Of a stretch of 31,080 bases of DNA, positions 7,009 to 15,646 are shown piece after piece. Position 1 is the first letter of the stretch, and each line of letters starts with the position of its first letter. This stretch comes from an uncultured Oscillospiraceae bacterium (GTDB taxonomy: Bacteria > Bacillota > Clostridia > Oscillospirales > Oscillospiraceae). The notes under the pieces were generated by a model. The model ran no database searches, was not told the DNA's origin, and saw only the letters and a program-made list of their open reading frames with translations. Both the position numbers and the translations under genes were made by a program. Location of the stretch: assembly GCA_934511165.1 (NCBI GenBank), contig CAKSWA010000025.1:1-31080 (forward strand), given 5' to 3'.

Positions 7009-8531
7009 AACGACTCGGGGAGAAGAATCTCACGGCAGGAAGAGAGCGGTGGTTTGCCGCGGCGCTCGTTTTGACATACGCCTTCCTGTATCTTCAATAT
7101 ATGAATGTGCTTTGGGTCAGGCTGACCGTGGTTTATTATCCGTGGGTCGTGATACTGCTGCTCATTGCGCTGCTGCCGCGATATAAAAGCGAGAAGATCG
7201 AGCTCAGGCTCATGCTGCTCTTTGCAGCGTGGATGCTGCTTACCCGTGTTCTTCGCTGGGATGTGAAAGCCTACATCGAGAACTGGCGTGCTTACGGCCC
7301 GGCGTTTCCGGAGGACACGGCGAGCATCGTGCATGCTCTCGTCATTTATCCGACACTGGCCGCCTGTCTGATCCTGCGCGGCCGGAACCGGGAGCGGCTT
7401 CTTGACGGGATCGCCGTGGTTGCGGCCGCGTTCTCAACGCTCACCACGCTGTTCTGCCTTTATGCGGTTCTCTATAAAACGGATATCCCCATCCCGCACA
7501 CGAGCTGGTTCCTCTGCAAGTTTGGCGGCTACCGGCTTTGGGTGCTGGGGAAAAACCCCAACATAGGCTGCACATGGTATTTTCTGGGTATCGCCTTCCT
7601 GACCTACCTGTTCTGCCGCACCAAAAACCGGCTTTGCCGGGGCGTCATCGTCTTCGCAGGAATTCTCAACTATGTGGTCCTGGCCATGACGTTCAGCCGC
7701 AGCGCGATGCTTGCATTCTCGCTGTGCACGGGGCTTCTGATTCTGGTACTGGTGCTGCGGCGCTTTTCGCCAAAGACGGTGGGCAAAAAGCTTGTCTGCA
7801 CGGTGCTCGTGCTCGCGCTGATCGTCCCTCTGGCATATAAGAGCTTTGATTTCACGGCGCAGGGGGTAGAAGCGCTCTCCTCTGCGCTGCTCCAGAGACG
7901 GAGCACGGCGACGGCGGAAGAGCCCGGTGCGGAGGAGGCTCCTCTTGTCTGCGGCTTCGGCGCTGCGGAGCGGGGATCGGAAAAGCTTTCGCCGGTACCG
8001 GTGCAGATGCGCGGCGCGTCCCCGGCGCTTCTGGCCGCGGACGGCGAAGAAGAAAAATCGTCCGACGGAAAAGATATTACCTATGAGGATGACCGCGGAT
8101 TCAGAGATTCCGGCCGGTTTTCCATCTACAAGACCATCATCCCCACCATGCAGAGAGAGCCTTTGCGCCTGCTGATCGGCTGTCTCGAAGGGGACGTGAT
8201 GAAATATTCCAATGAGATCCGGGGCAACGAGCAGCCCCACTTCCATGATGTTTTTTTACAGGTTCTGTGCCTGACCGGCGTTGCGGGACTGCTGCTGGTG
8301 CTGGCGTTCTGTGTCCTGCTGGGCCGGCGGGTGATCCGGGTCATTTACTCCGGCGCGCCTATGACGGTGTCGGTTCTTGCGCTGATGTGCGTGGGCGTAT
8401 TTGCCTACAATATTGTGGAGATCGGCCTTTTTACCACGTCGAACGTGGCCAGCATCGCCGCCTATATCGCGGCCGGGGCCGTATTCGCGTACACCTATGA
8501 GCAGGAAGAAAGCAGGAAAAATCCCGAATAA
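7005..8531 (+). CDS. O-antigen ligase/polymerase-like membrane protein (Wzy_C family)
   Basis: A 508-residue polytopic membrane protein with about ten hydrophobic segments. It carries the family-typical TFSRSAMLAF segment near the middle and, in the C-terminal third, the His-containing HFHDVFLQVLCLTGVAGLLL region of Wzy_C-type enzymes, which polymerise lipid-linked glycans or transfer them to an acceptor. Between these lies a hydrophilic Ala/Glu/Ser-rich loop (about residues 285-365), the usual large extracytoplasmic loop but with low-complexity content. The start at 7005 (MKRLGEKN) has GGAGG 12 nt upstream; an in-frame TTG at 6963 is ignored. It is the first large gene of the operon. A second polymerase-like protein at 15647 suggests this one may act as the ligase, but which does which is not readable from sequence. 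Confidence 0.8.
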   Translation: MKRLGEKNLTAGRERWFAAALVLTYAFLYLQYMNVLWVRLTVVYYPWVVILLLIALLPRYKSEKIELRLMLLFAAWMLLTRVLRWDVKAYIENWRAYGPAFPEDTASIVHALVIYPTLAACLILRGRNRERLLDGIAVVAAAFSTLTTLFCLYAVLYKTDIPIPHTSWFLCKFGGYRLWVLGKNPNIGCTWYFLGIAFLTYLFCRTKNRLCRGVIVFAGILNYVVLAMTFSRSAMLAFSLCTGLLILVLVLRRFSPKTVGKKLVCTVLVLALIVPLAYKSFDFTAQGVEALSSALLQRRSTATAEEPGAEEAPLVCGFGAAERGSEKLSPVPVQMRGASPALLAADGEEEKSSDGKDITYEDDRGFRDSGRFSIYKTIIPTMQREPLRLLIGCLEGDVMKYSNEIRGNEQPHFHDVFLQVLCLTGVAGLLLVLAFCVLLGRRVIRVIYSGAPMTVSVLALMCVGVFAYNIVEIGLFTTSNVASIAAYIAAGAVFAYTYEQEESRKNPE

Positions 8532-8575
8532 GCCATTCCTAAATTTTCAACACAAAAGCGGAGAGAATGTGTATC

Positions 8576-10465
8576 ATGAAAATTCGCGAATTGTTCAATT
8601 GGAAAACGCTTCTGTATGTTCTTTTGGATATCCTCCTTATCAACGCCGCGGCGTTCTTTGCCCTGTTTGCGCGCTTTGAATTTTCCCCTTCCGAGCTAAT
8701 GCGGCAGGGGTACTGGAGCGTCATCCAGTCGGTATGGATCCCCGGCACGGTCACCTGTGTTATTTCGTTTTTCTGCTTCCGCGTTTACAGCAGCATGTGG
8801 CGCTTTGCCAGCGGCAAGGAGATGGCTGATGTCGGCCTGGCGTCCGTCGTTGGCTCCGCCTTTTACATGCTGGTGGTATTCATTTTCGGCAAGAGCCTCC
8901 CGCGGAGCTTTTTCTTCCTTTTTGCGATTTTCCTGTTCATCTTTGTGTGCGCGTCGAGATATATCATCCAGTGGTTCGCGGAAAAGATCCGCGGCCGCAG
9001 CTTCAGCAAGCACCCCCAGAAGCGCACGATGGTCATCGGCGCAGGCGGCGGCGCGGCCATGGCGATCAAGGAACTCAATTCCAGCGAATACTCCCACAAC
9101 AAAGTGATCTGCGCCATTGATGACGATATAAGCAAGCACGGCCGTCTCGTGCGCGGCGTGCGGGTCGTCGGCGGCCGGGAGTGCATCCCCGACGCCGTTG
9201 CGAAATATGCCGTGGAGGAGATCATTTTCTGCATCCCCTCGGCCAGCGCACAGGTGAGAAATGAGATACTGGAGATCTGCACCGGCACCGGCGCAAAGCT
9301 GAAGATCATGCCCTCGCTGGCGCAGCTCGCCAACGAGGATGTGCTGATCAACCAGATCAAGGATGTCAGCATTGAGGATCTTCTCGGGAGAACCCAGGTA
9401 CATACCGACAATACCGTCATCTCCGGCCGGGTGTTCGGAAAGACCGTTCTCGTCACGGGCGGCGGCGGTTCCATCGGCAGCGAGCTCTGCCGCCAGATCG
9501 CGGCGCTCAAGCCCGGCAAGCTCATCATTTTTGACATTTACGAGAATAACGCTTACGATATTCAGCAGGAGCTGATCCGCAAGCACCCGGAGCTCGATCT
9601 CGAGGTACTCATCGGCTCCGTGCGGGAGGAGCGGCGGGTAAACGACCTCTTTGCCAAGTACCATCCCGATGTGGTGTGCCACGCCGCGGCGCACAAGCAT
9701 GTCCCCCTGATGGAGGACAGCCCCGCGGAGGCCATCAAGAACAACGTTTTCGGCACGTACAACGTGGCGAAGGCCGCCGGAGAGTACGGCACAAAGCTCT
9801 TTATCCTCATCTCCACGGACAAGGCCGTGAATCCCACCAACGTGATGGGCGCGTCCAAACGCCTGTGCGAGATGGTTGTGCAGTCCATGAACGCGGTGTA
9901 CCGCACGGAATACATTGCCGTCCGCTTCGGCAACGTGATGGGAAGCAACGGCAGCGTCATCCCGCTCTTTAAAAAGCAGATCGCCGCGGGCGGTCCCGTG
10001 ACGGTCACCGACAAGCGCGTCACCCGCTTTTTTATGACGATCCCGGAGGCGGTGTCTCTCATTCTTCAGGCCGGAGCCTTTGCCGAGGGCGGCGAGGTGT
10101 TCATCCTGGACATGGGAAAGCCCGTCAAGATCGACGATATGGCGCGCCAGCTCATCCGGCTGAGCGGTCTGGAGCCCGATGTGGACATCAAGATCGAGTA
10201 CATCGGCCTCCGCCCCGGCGAGAAGCTGTATGAGGAGCTGCTGCTGAAGTCGGAAGGGCTTCAGAAAACGAGCAACGACCTCATTTACATCGGGCATCAG
10301 AAAATGTACACCCCCGAGGAGATTCAGGAAAAGCTGGACAGTCTCCGGGAAGTGCTGTATGCTCCGAAGGGGGATGTCCGGGAGCGGGTTCTCGCGCTCA
10401 TCCAGGAGGACGCAGACCCCAATTACCATGTGCTTGAAGCGGAGGAAGAATACGCCACGGTGTGA
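8576..10465 (+). CDS. Membrane-bound UDP-sugar 4,6-dehydratase (PglF/CapD/WbpM-like)
   Basis: A 629-residue enzyme expected to convert UDP-N-acetylglucosamine into UDP-4-keto-6-deoxy-GlcNAc, the first step to 6-deoxy or 2,4-diamino sugars. Four membrane segments (about 12-32, 50-72, 88-106, 110-130) are followed by a CoA-binding-like Rossmann domain (GAGGGAAM, 155-162) and an extended SDR domain with TGGGGSIGSE (294-303). The active-site region has the Thr-Asp-Lys of the long-chain dehydratases (STDK, 413-416) and MGASK (K428) in place of the usual YxxxK. Length is typical. The start at 8576 is preferred to an ATG at 8567 because GGAGA is 11 nt upstream of the former and only 2 nt from the latter. 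The next two genes continue the pathway. Confidence 0.92.
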   Translation: MKIRELFNWKTLLYVLLDILLINAAAFFALFARFEFSPSELMRQGYWSVIQSVWIPGTVTCVISFFCFRVYSSMWRFASGKEMADVGLASVVGSAFYMLVVFIFGKSLPRSFFFLFAIFLFIFVCASRYIIQWFAEKIRGRSFSKHPQKRTMVIGAGGGAAMAIKELNSSEYSHNKVICAIDDDISKHGRLVRGVRVVGGRECIPDAVAKYAVEEIIFCIPSASAQVRNEILEICTGTGAKLKIMPSLAQLANEDVLINQIKDVSIEDLLGRTQVHTDNTVISGRVFGKTVLVTGGGGSIGSELCRQIAALKPGKLIIFDIYENNAYDIQQELIRKHPELDLEVLIGSVREERRVNDLFAKYHPDVVCHAAAHKHVPLMEDSPAEAIKNNVFGTYNVAKAAGEYGTKLFILISTDKAVNPTNVMGASKRLCEMVVQSMNAVYRTEYIAVRFGNVMGSNGSVIPLFKKQIAAGGPVTVTDKRVTRFFMTIPEAVSLILQAGAFAEGGEVFILDMGKPVKIDDMARQLIRLSGLEPDVDIKIEYIGLRPGEKLYEELLLKSEGLQKTSNDLIYIGHQKMYTPEEIQEKLDSLREVLYAPKGDVRERVLALIQEDADPNYHVLEAEEEYATV

Positions 10466-10502
10466 TGGCTTACCTGCATAATTGCTGCGAAGGAGAAAAA
10501 AC

Positions 10503-11786
10503 ATGTTTGACTTTACGAATCGCTTTGAAAAGTTTGGCAATAAGGTCTGGCTGTCCTCGCCCACCATGCACGGGGACGAGCTGAAATATGTCACGGAGGC
10601 GTATGAGACCAACTGGATGTCCACCGTCGGCAAGAACATCAACGAAGTGGAGAAGCTGATCGCAGAGAAGGTCGGCGTGCGGCATGCCGTCGCCCTGTCC
10701 TCCGGGACATCGGCACTGCATCTCGCCATAAAGCTGGCGGGCGAGACCATTTACGGTAAGCCCACCCCCGGAACTGGCGCACTCTGCGGGAAGTACGTTG
10801 CGGCGAGCGACATGACGTTTGACGCCACGGTAAACCCGATCGTTTACGAGGGCGGCACCCCGGTATTTATCGACACGGAGTACGATACCTGGAATATGGA
10901 TCCGGTTTCGCTGGAAAAGGCTTTCGAGCTGTATCCGGAGATAAAGCTGGTCGTCGTAGCGCACCTTTACGGCACCCCCGGAAAGGTGGACGAGCTGCGC
11001 GCGGTTTGCGACCGTCATGGCGCTATCATCGTGGAGGACGCCGCGGAATCCTTCGGCGCTTCGTATAAGGGCGTTCAGACCGGCTCCTTTGGCGCATACA
11101 ATGTAATTTCCTTTAACGGCAATAAAGTCATTACCGGCTCCTCCGGCGGCATGCTCCTGACGGATAGCGAGGAGGCAGCCAACAAGGCCCGCAAGTGGTC
11201 CACGCAGTCGAGAGAGAACGCGGCGTGGTATCAGCACGAGGAACTCGGCTATAACTACCGCATGAGCAACGTCATTGCGGGCGTTGTGCGCGGACAGATC
11301 CCGTACCTGGAGACGCATATCGCGCAGAAGAAAGCCATCTATGAGCGGTACAAAAAGGGTCTGGAGGGCCTGCCCGTGCAGATGAACCCGATCGACTTCG
11401 CCAACAGCGAGCCGAACTACTGGCTCTCCTGCATTATTCTTGATAAGGACGCCATGTGCAAACAGGTGCGGGGCGAGCGGGACGCACTGTATGTTCCCGA
11501 GCATGGCAAGAGCTGCCCGACGGAGATTCTGGAAGCCATTTCCAGCATCAATGCGGAAGGCCGCCCAATCTGGAAGCCCATGCATATGCAGCCGATCTTC
11601 CGGATGAATCCGTTCGTCGTCCGTGACGGAAACGGCAGAGCCCGGACGAATGCCTATATTGCGGGCGAGGCGGCGGATGTCGGCATGGACATTTTCGACC
11701 GCGGCCTGTGCCTGCCGAGCGACAATAAAATGACCGCAGAGCAGCAGGATCGCATCATCGAAGTGATCCGCGCCTGCTTTGCGTAA
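10503..11786 (+). CDS. DegT/DnrJ/EryC1/StrS sugar aminotransferase (PglE-like)
   Basis: A 427-residue pyridoxal-phosphate aminotransferase that should add an amino group to the 4-keto sugar made by the upstream dehydratase, giving a UDP-4-amino-4,6-dideoxy sugar. Visible motifs are SSGTSAL (66-72), VEDAAESFG (177-185) and SFNGNK (203-208) with the PLP-binding Lys208, all as in PglE-type enzymes. It is longer than the usual 380-390 residues because of insertions around 84-99 and in the C-terminal region around 325-365. The start at 10503 has AAGGAG about 7 nt upstream, in a 37-nt gap after the dehydratase. No PglD-like acetyltransferase gene follows. Confidence 0.92.
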   Translation: MFDFTNRFEKFGNKVWLSSPTMHGDELKYVTEAYETNWMSTVGKNINEVEKLIAEKVGVRHAVALSSGTSALHLAIKLAGETIYGKPTPGTGALCGKYVAASDMTFDATVNPIVYEGGTPVFIDTEYDTWNMDPVSLEKAFELYPEIKLVVVAHLYGTPGKVDELRAVCDRHGAIIVEDAAESFGASYKGVQTGSFGAYNVISFNGNKVITGSSGGMLLTDSEEAANKARKWSTQSRENAAWYQHEELGYNYRMSNVIAGVVRGQIPYLETHIAQKKAIYERYKKGLEGLPVQMNPIDFANSEPNYWLSCIILDKDAMCKQVRGERDALYVPEHGKSCPTEILEAISSINAEGRPIWKPMHMQPIFRMNPFVVRDGNGRARTNAYIAGEAADVGMDIFDRGLCLPSDNKMTAEQQDRIIEVIRACFA

Positions 11787-11798
11787 CGGGAGACATTG

Positions 11799-12560
11799 AT
11801 GCAGCAGGAACTGGGAGAGAGAACAAGTACGCACCTTCCCTTGCAGAGAAGGTGCGGCTTCTATGAGCGGTACATAAAGCGCTTGCTGGACATTTTCTGC
11901 TCTCTGGCGGCGATCATCGTATTCGGCTGGCTTTATATCATTATCGCGGTTCTCGTCCGCGTCAAGCTGGGCTCGCCGGTGCTTTTTAAGCAGCCGCGTC
12001 CCGGCAAGGTCGATCCAAAGACCGGGCGCGAGAAGATTTTCCATATGTATAAGTTCCGCACCATGTCCGATGAGCGGGACGAAAACGGCAATCTTCTGCC
12101 GGATGAACTTCGTCTGGGTAAGTTCGGGAAGGCGCTCCGGGCGACCTCTCTGGATGAACTGCCAGAGGCATTCAACATCCTGAAGGGCGATATGAGCGTG
12201 ATCGGGCCGCGGCCGCAGCTTGTCCGGGACATGGTGTTTATGACCGATGAGCAGAGACTGCGCCACACGGCGAGACCGGGGCTGAGCGGGCTTGCGCAGG
12301 TCATGGGGCGAAATGCCCTTGCCTGGGAGGATAAGCTCCGCTGGGATTTGAAGTACATAGAAAATGTCAGCTTCCTCGGGGACGTGCGGATCGTCTGGCA
12401 GACCTTCAAGAAGGTTTTTGTGCGGAGCAACATCACCGAAAGCAGCGAGGAGATCGACGTGACGCTTGACTACGGCGACGCGCTGCTCCAGGCGGGAAAG
12501 GTCACCCGGGAAGAATACGAGGCCAAACAGGCGGAAGCAAAGCAGCTGCTGGGAGTGTAA
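11799..12560 (+). CDS. Undecaprenyl-phosphate sugar phosphotransferase, initiating enzyme (PglC-like)
   Basis: A 253-residue monotopic phosphoglycosyl transferase (bacterial sugar transferase family) that attaches the first sugar phosphate to undecaprenyl phosphate at the inner membrane face. It has one N-terminal hydrophobic hairpin (about 30-52), KFRTMS (85-90), the catalytic Asp-Glu pair (D119-E120 in SLDELPE), GDMSVIGPRPQL and RPGLSGLAQV. It is the short, PglC-type form without the four-helix domain of WbaP. GGGAGA precedes the ATG at 11799 by 5 nt; a TTG sits immediately upstream at 11796. Placed right after the dehydratase and aminotransferase, it probably primes with their amino sugar. 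The sugar identity is inferred from context. Confidence 0.93.
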   Translation: MQQELGERTSTHLPLQRRCGFYERYIKRLLDIFCSLAAIIVFGWLYIIIAVLVRVKLGSPVLFKQPRPGKVDPKTGREKIFHMYKFRTMSDERDENGNLLPDELRLGKFGKALRATSLDELPEAFNILKGDMSVIGPRPQLVRDMVFMTDEQRLRHTARPGLSGLAQVMGRNALAWEDKLRWDLKYIENVSFLGDVRIVWQTFKKVFVRSNITESSEEIDVTLDYGDALLQAGKVTREEYEAKQAEAKQLLGV

Positions 12561-12606
12561 ATCGCCGAACAGAGGTTTTGACGGAAGAATGCAGAAGGGG
12601 AAAGCA

Positions 12607-13368
12607 ATGGCTGAATTGGTATCCATCATTATGCCGTCGTATAATACGGCAAAATACATTGCCGAAACGGTGCAGTCGGTACTTGCCCAGACATATCAGG
12701 ACTGGGAGCTTATTATTGTGGATGACTGCTCTACGGATGATACCGATGAGGTTATCAAGCCGTTTCTGTGCGATTCAAGAATTCGCTATTTCAAAAACGA
12801 AAAGAACAGCGGGGCGGCTGTATCGCGCAATCGCGCTTTGCGGGAAGCAAAGGGAAAGTGGATAGCGTTCTTAGATTCGGATGACCTGTGGCTGCCGGAG
12901 AAGCTGGAAAAGCAGATTGCTTTTATGGAAGAGAACGGCTATCATTTCTCCTATACGGACTACATGGAGATTGATGAAGCATCTAAGCCCAACGGGAAAA
13001 AAGTCACGGGACCCAAAAGAATAACTAGGGCGGGAATGTTCAATTACTGCTGGCCGGGCTGCCTGACGGTTATGTACGATGCGGAGACGGTCGGACTGAT
13101 TCAGATAGCGGACATCAAAAAGAATAACGATTACGCCATGTGGCTGAAGGCTTGCAAAAAGGCAGATTGTTATCTGCTTGGCGAGTCACTTGCAAAATAT
13201 CGGAAAAGAACTGGATCAATCAGCAACCATGGGTATATGAAGTTGGTCAAATGGCATTACAAGCTGTTTCGTGAGGCCGAAAACCAAAATCCGGTTTCTT
13301 CTATTGTGCTGACAATGAGAAATCTGTTTTTTGGGGTCATTAAGAAGATCAAGTATGTAAAGGGATAA
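12607..13368 (+). CDS. Glycosyltransferase family 2
   Basis: A 253-residue GT-A fold glycosyltransferase that adds a sugar to the growing lipid-linked repeat unit at the cytoplasmic membrane face. The nucleotide-binding strand is VSIIMPSYNTAKYIAETVQS (5-24), followed by IIVDDCSTDDT (36-46) and the metal-binding LDSDD (89-93). A conserved His/Asp-containing acceptor region NNDYAMWLK follows. No membrane segment is seen. The start at 12607 has AAGGGG 6 nt upstream; an in-frame ATG at 12589 is possible. Base composition falls from here on, marking the start of the AT-richer variable core. Donor and acceptor sugars are unknown. Confidence 0.9.
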   Translation: MAELVSIIMPSYNTAKYIAETVQSVLAQTYQDWELIIVDDCSTDDTDEVIKPFLCDSRIRYFKNEKNSGAAVSRNRALREAKGKWIAFLDSDDLWLPEKLEKQIAFMEENGYHFSYTDYMEIDEASKPNGKKVTGPKRITRAGMFNYCWPGCLTVMYDAETVGLIQIADIKKNNDYAMWLKACKKADCYLLGESLAKYRKRTGSISNHGYMKLVKWHYKLFREAENQNPVSSIVLTMRNLFFGVIKKIKYVKG

Positions 13369-13372
13369 ATTT

Positions 13373-14416
13373 GTGGTTAAGGTAAGCATCTTAGGACATT
13401 TTGGAGACGGTAAGAAACTTCTGAACGGGCAAACCGTTAAAACGAGGATTGTCACAGAGGAACTGCAAAATCAGCTTGGACAAGAGCAGGTAATGAAGAT
13501 TGATACCCACGGTGGATGGAAAACGCTCGTTAAAGCTCCTTTTCATGCGCTGCTGGCGTTAAAGAAAAGCGCAAATGTATTAATTTTTCCCGCAGAACGT
13601 GGACTGAGTGTATATGCCCCGCTGCTGACGATCCTAAGAAGATTTTTCAAAAACAAAAAATTACACTATGTCGTAATTGGCGGTTGGCTTCCCAAGTTTC
13701 TGCTGCCGCGAAGATTGCTTTCTAATGCACTAAAGAGTTTTGATGGAATATATGTGGAAACAAACACCATGAAGAACGCATTGGAGAAGCAAGGGTTCCG
13801 CAATATTTTCATTATGCCGAATTGCAAAAAGCTGGCCGTCGTCTCTGCGGATAAACTTATTTACCCGCAGGGAACTCCGCATAAGCTTTGTACTTTTTCC
13901 CGTGTTATGAAGGAAAAAGGCATCGAAACTGCTATAAATATAATTGAGAAAGTAAACAATCAGCTTGGCTATATAGCATATACATTGGATATTTATGGAC
14001 AGGTAGAGACCCTGCAAACAAATTGGTTTGAGCGCTTGAAGAAAAATTTCCCGAAAAGCGTTCAATACTGTGGTTGCGTTGATGCGGACAAAAGCACGGA
14101 AGTGCTGCAGAAGTATTTTGCGCTTCTTTTTCCCACACATTTTTACACCGAAGGAATTCCAGGCACAATTATTGATGCATATGCAGCGGGCGTCCCTGTT
14201 GTTTCTGCGAAATGGGAAAGCTACGCGGATGTTGTTGATGAAGGAATAACAGGTTTCGGTTATGAATTTGATAATGAGGAAGAACTAAAAAATATATTAC
14301 TAAGCATTGCACATAATCCTCAAACGCTGCTTGGGATGAAAATAAACTGCACTGCAAAGGCGCAGAACTATTTACCGTCCGGCGCAATTAAAATTTTATT
14401 ACAGAATATGGGGTAA
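13373..14416 (+). CDS. Glycosyltransferase family 4
   Basis: A 347-residue GT-B fold glycosyltransferase for repeat-unit assembly. The C-terminal half carries FSRVMKEKGIETAI, the GT4 nucleotide-sugar region, and EGIPGTIIDAYAAGVPVVSAKWES (the E-x7-E motif, here E-x7-D). The N-terminal acceptor domain begins ILGHFGDGKKLLNGQ, where a glycine-rich loop is expected. The start is a GTG at 13373, 4 nt after the previous stop, with AAAGGGA overlapping that gene's end; this tight spacing supports the GTG. The replacement of the second Glu by Asp is conservative. Donor sugar is unknown. Confidence 0.85.
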   Translation: MVKVSILGHFGDGKKLLNGQTVKTRIVTEELQNQLGQEQVMKIDTHGGWKTLVKAPFHALLALKKSANVLIFPAERGLSVYAPLLTILRRFFKNKKLHYVVIGGWLPKFLLPRRLLSNALKSFDGIYVETNTMKNALEKQGFRNIFIMPNCKKLAVVSADKLIYPQGTPHKLCTFSRVMKEKGIETAINIIEKVNNQLGYIAYTLDIYGQVETLQTNWFERLKKNFPKSVQYCGCVDADKSTEVLQKYFALLFPTHFYTEGIPGTIIDAYAAGVPVVSAKWESYADVVDEGITGFGYEFDNEEELKNILLSIAHNPQTLLGMKINCTAKAQNYLPSGAIKILLQNMG

Positions 14417-14512
14417 AAATGTAGGGCATTAAAAGGGTGCTCTGCCTTATAAGCGTAAGGGAGCTGGAGAAAATATTCCCTTAAAAGCTGCTCCACAAGA
14501 TAAGGAAGAAAA

Positions 14513-15619
14513 ATGAAGAGACTTCTCTGTATTGTTTCTGCAATGAACACCGGAGGTGCAGAAACATTTCTGATGAAAATGTATCGGTCGCTGGATCGAG
14601 AGAAATACCAGATGGATTTTTGTGTAAACAGCGACAAGAATTTCTATGAAAAGGAAATTCTGGAGATGGGCGGAAGAATCTACAAAATTCCGGCAAAGTC
14701 TCAGAACATATTCAAGTGGCATCAAGAGCTGAAGAGGGTCGTTTCCGATCATGGGTATCAATACGTTATCCGTGTCTGTGAGCATTCTTTGGCCGTGCTT
14801 GACTTGCTTGTAGCCCGCGAAGGCGGAGCGAAACAGCTGATTATGCGATCCAGCAATGCAGGCTCCGGAAGTAAAATAAGTACAGAAGTTCATAAGTGTT
14901 TCCGTTTTCTTCCCAGAACTGTTCCAACAGTGAAACTGGCTCCCTCAACCGAGGCGGCGGAGTATACCTTTGGGAAAGGCTGCGTTGAACGGGGCGAGGC
15001 GGTCCTTTTGCATAATGCGATTGACACAAATGTGTATTGCTTCGATGAAGCCGGCAGAGAAAGGCTGCGCAAAGAGCTGGGGTTGGAAGGCAAGTTCGTA
15101 GTAGGTCATGTCGGCCGCTTCAATCAACAGAAAAATCATGATTTTCTAATAGACGTTTTTCAGGAACTCCATAATGTGAATCCCGAGGCCAGACTGGTAT
15201 TAGTAGGAGCAGGAGAGCTGGAGAATGCAGTGCGGCAGAAGGTTTCCGCTCTGGGGCTGGAAGATGATGTGATTTTTACCGGAGTCCGGCGGGATATTCC
15301 GCAATTGTTGTCAGCGTTTGATGCGTTCCTGTTCCCGTCTCTCTATGAGGGGATGCCCAATACTGTCATTGAGGCTCAGGCAACGGGGTTGCCCTGCGTA
15401 ATATCGGATACCATCACACAACAAGCGAAAATAACAGACCTCATCAAATTTTGCTCTCTTAAGTCTCCGGCTTCTGCATGGGCCGATGTATGTGCGAAAA
15501 CAATGGTTATGGATCGTTCAAAGTATCATGACGCCTTAATAGAGGCCGGGTACGATATTAGGGATGTCGTTCCGCAATTTATAAAATGGACTTTTGAGAG
15601 TGATACCCAAGACAGTTGA
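14513..15619 (+). CDS. Glycosyltransferase family 4
   Basis: A 368-residue GT-B fold glycosyltransferase. It opens with MNTGGAETFLM (the glycine loop of GT4 enzymes) and has VGHVGRFNQQKNHDFLI in the middle and SLYEGMPNTVIEAQATGLP with an intact E-x7-E motif near the C-terminus. A retaining transferase acting on the lipid-linked glycan is expected. AAGGAAG lies 7 nt before the start. The 96-nt gap before it is unusual for this operon; it can form a hairpin (GGAGC/GCTCC around 14460-14496) but shows no promoter I would trust. Confidence 0.9.
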   Translation: MKRLLCIVSAMNTGGAETFLMKMYRSLDREKYQMDFCVNSDKNFYEKEILEMGGRIYKIPAKSQNIFKWHQELKRVVSDHGYQYVIRVCEHSLAVLDLLVAREGGAKQLIMRSSNAGSGSKISTEVHKCFRFLPRTVPTVKLAPSTEAAEYTFGKGCVERGEAVLLHNAIDTNVYCFDEAGRERLRKELGLEGKFVVGHVGRFNQQKNHDFLIDVFQELHNVNPEARLVLVGAGELENAVRQKVSALGLEDDVIFTGVRRDIPQLLSAFDAFLFPSLYEGMPNTVIEAQATGLPCVISDTITQQAKITDLIKFCSLKSPASAWADVCAKTMVMDRSKYHDALIEAGYDIRDVVPQFIKWTFESDTQDS

Positions 15620-15646
15620 TCAAAGGAAAACAAGGAGAAAAGAACA

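Noticed and set aside
10470..12659. A 729-codon open frame on the minus strand across the aminotransferase and priming transferase genes
   Set aside because: It is antisense to two clearly recognised genes, has no ribosome site or family motif, and is His/Arg/Ala-rich as expected from GC-biased codons read backwards.
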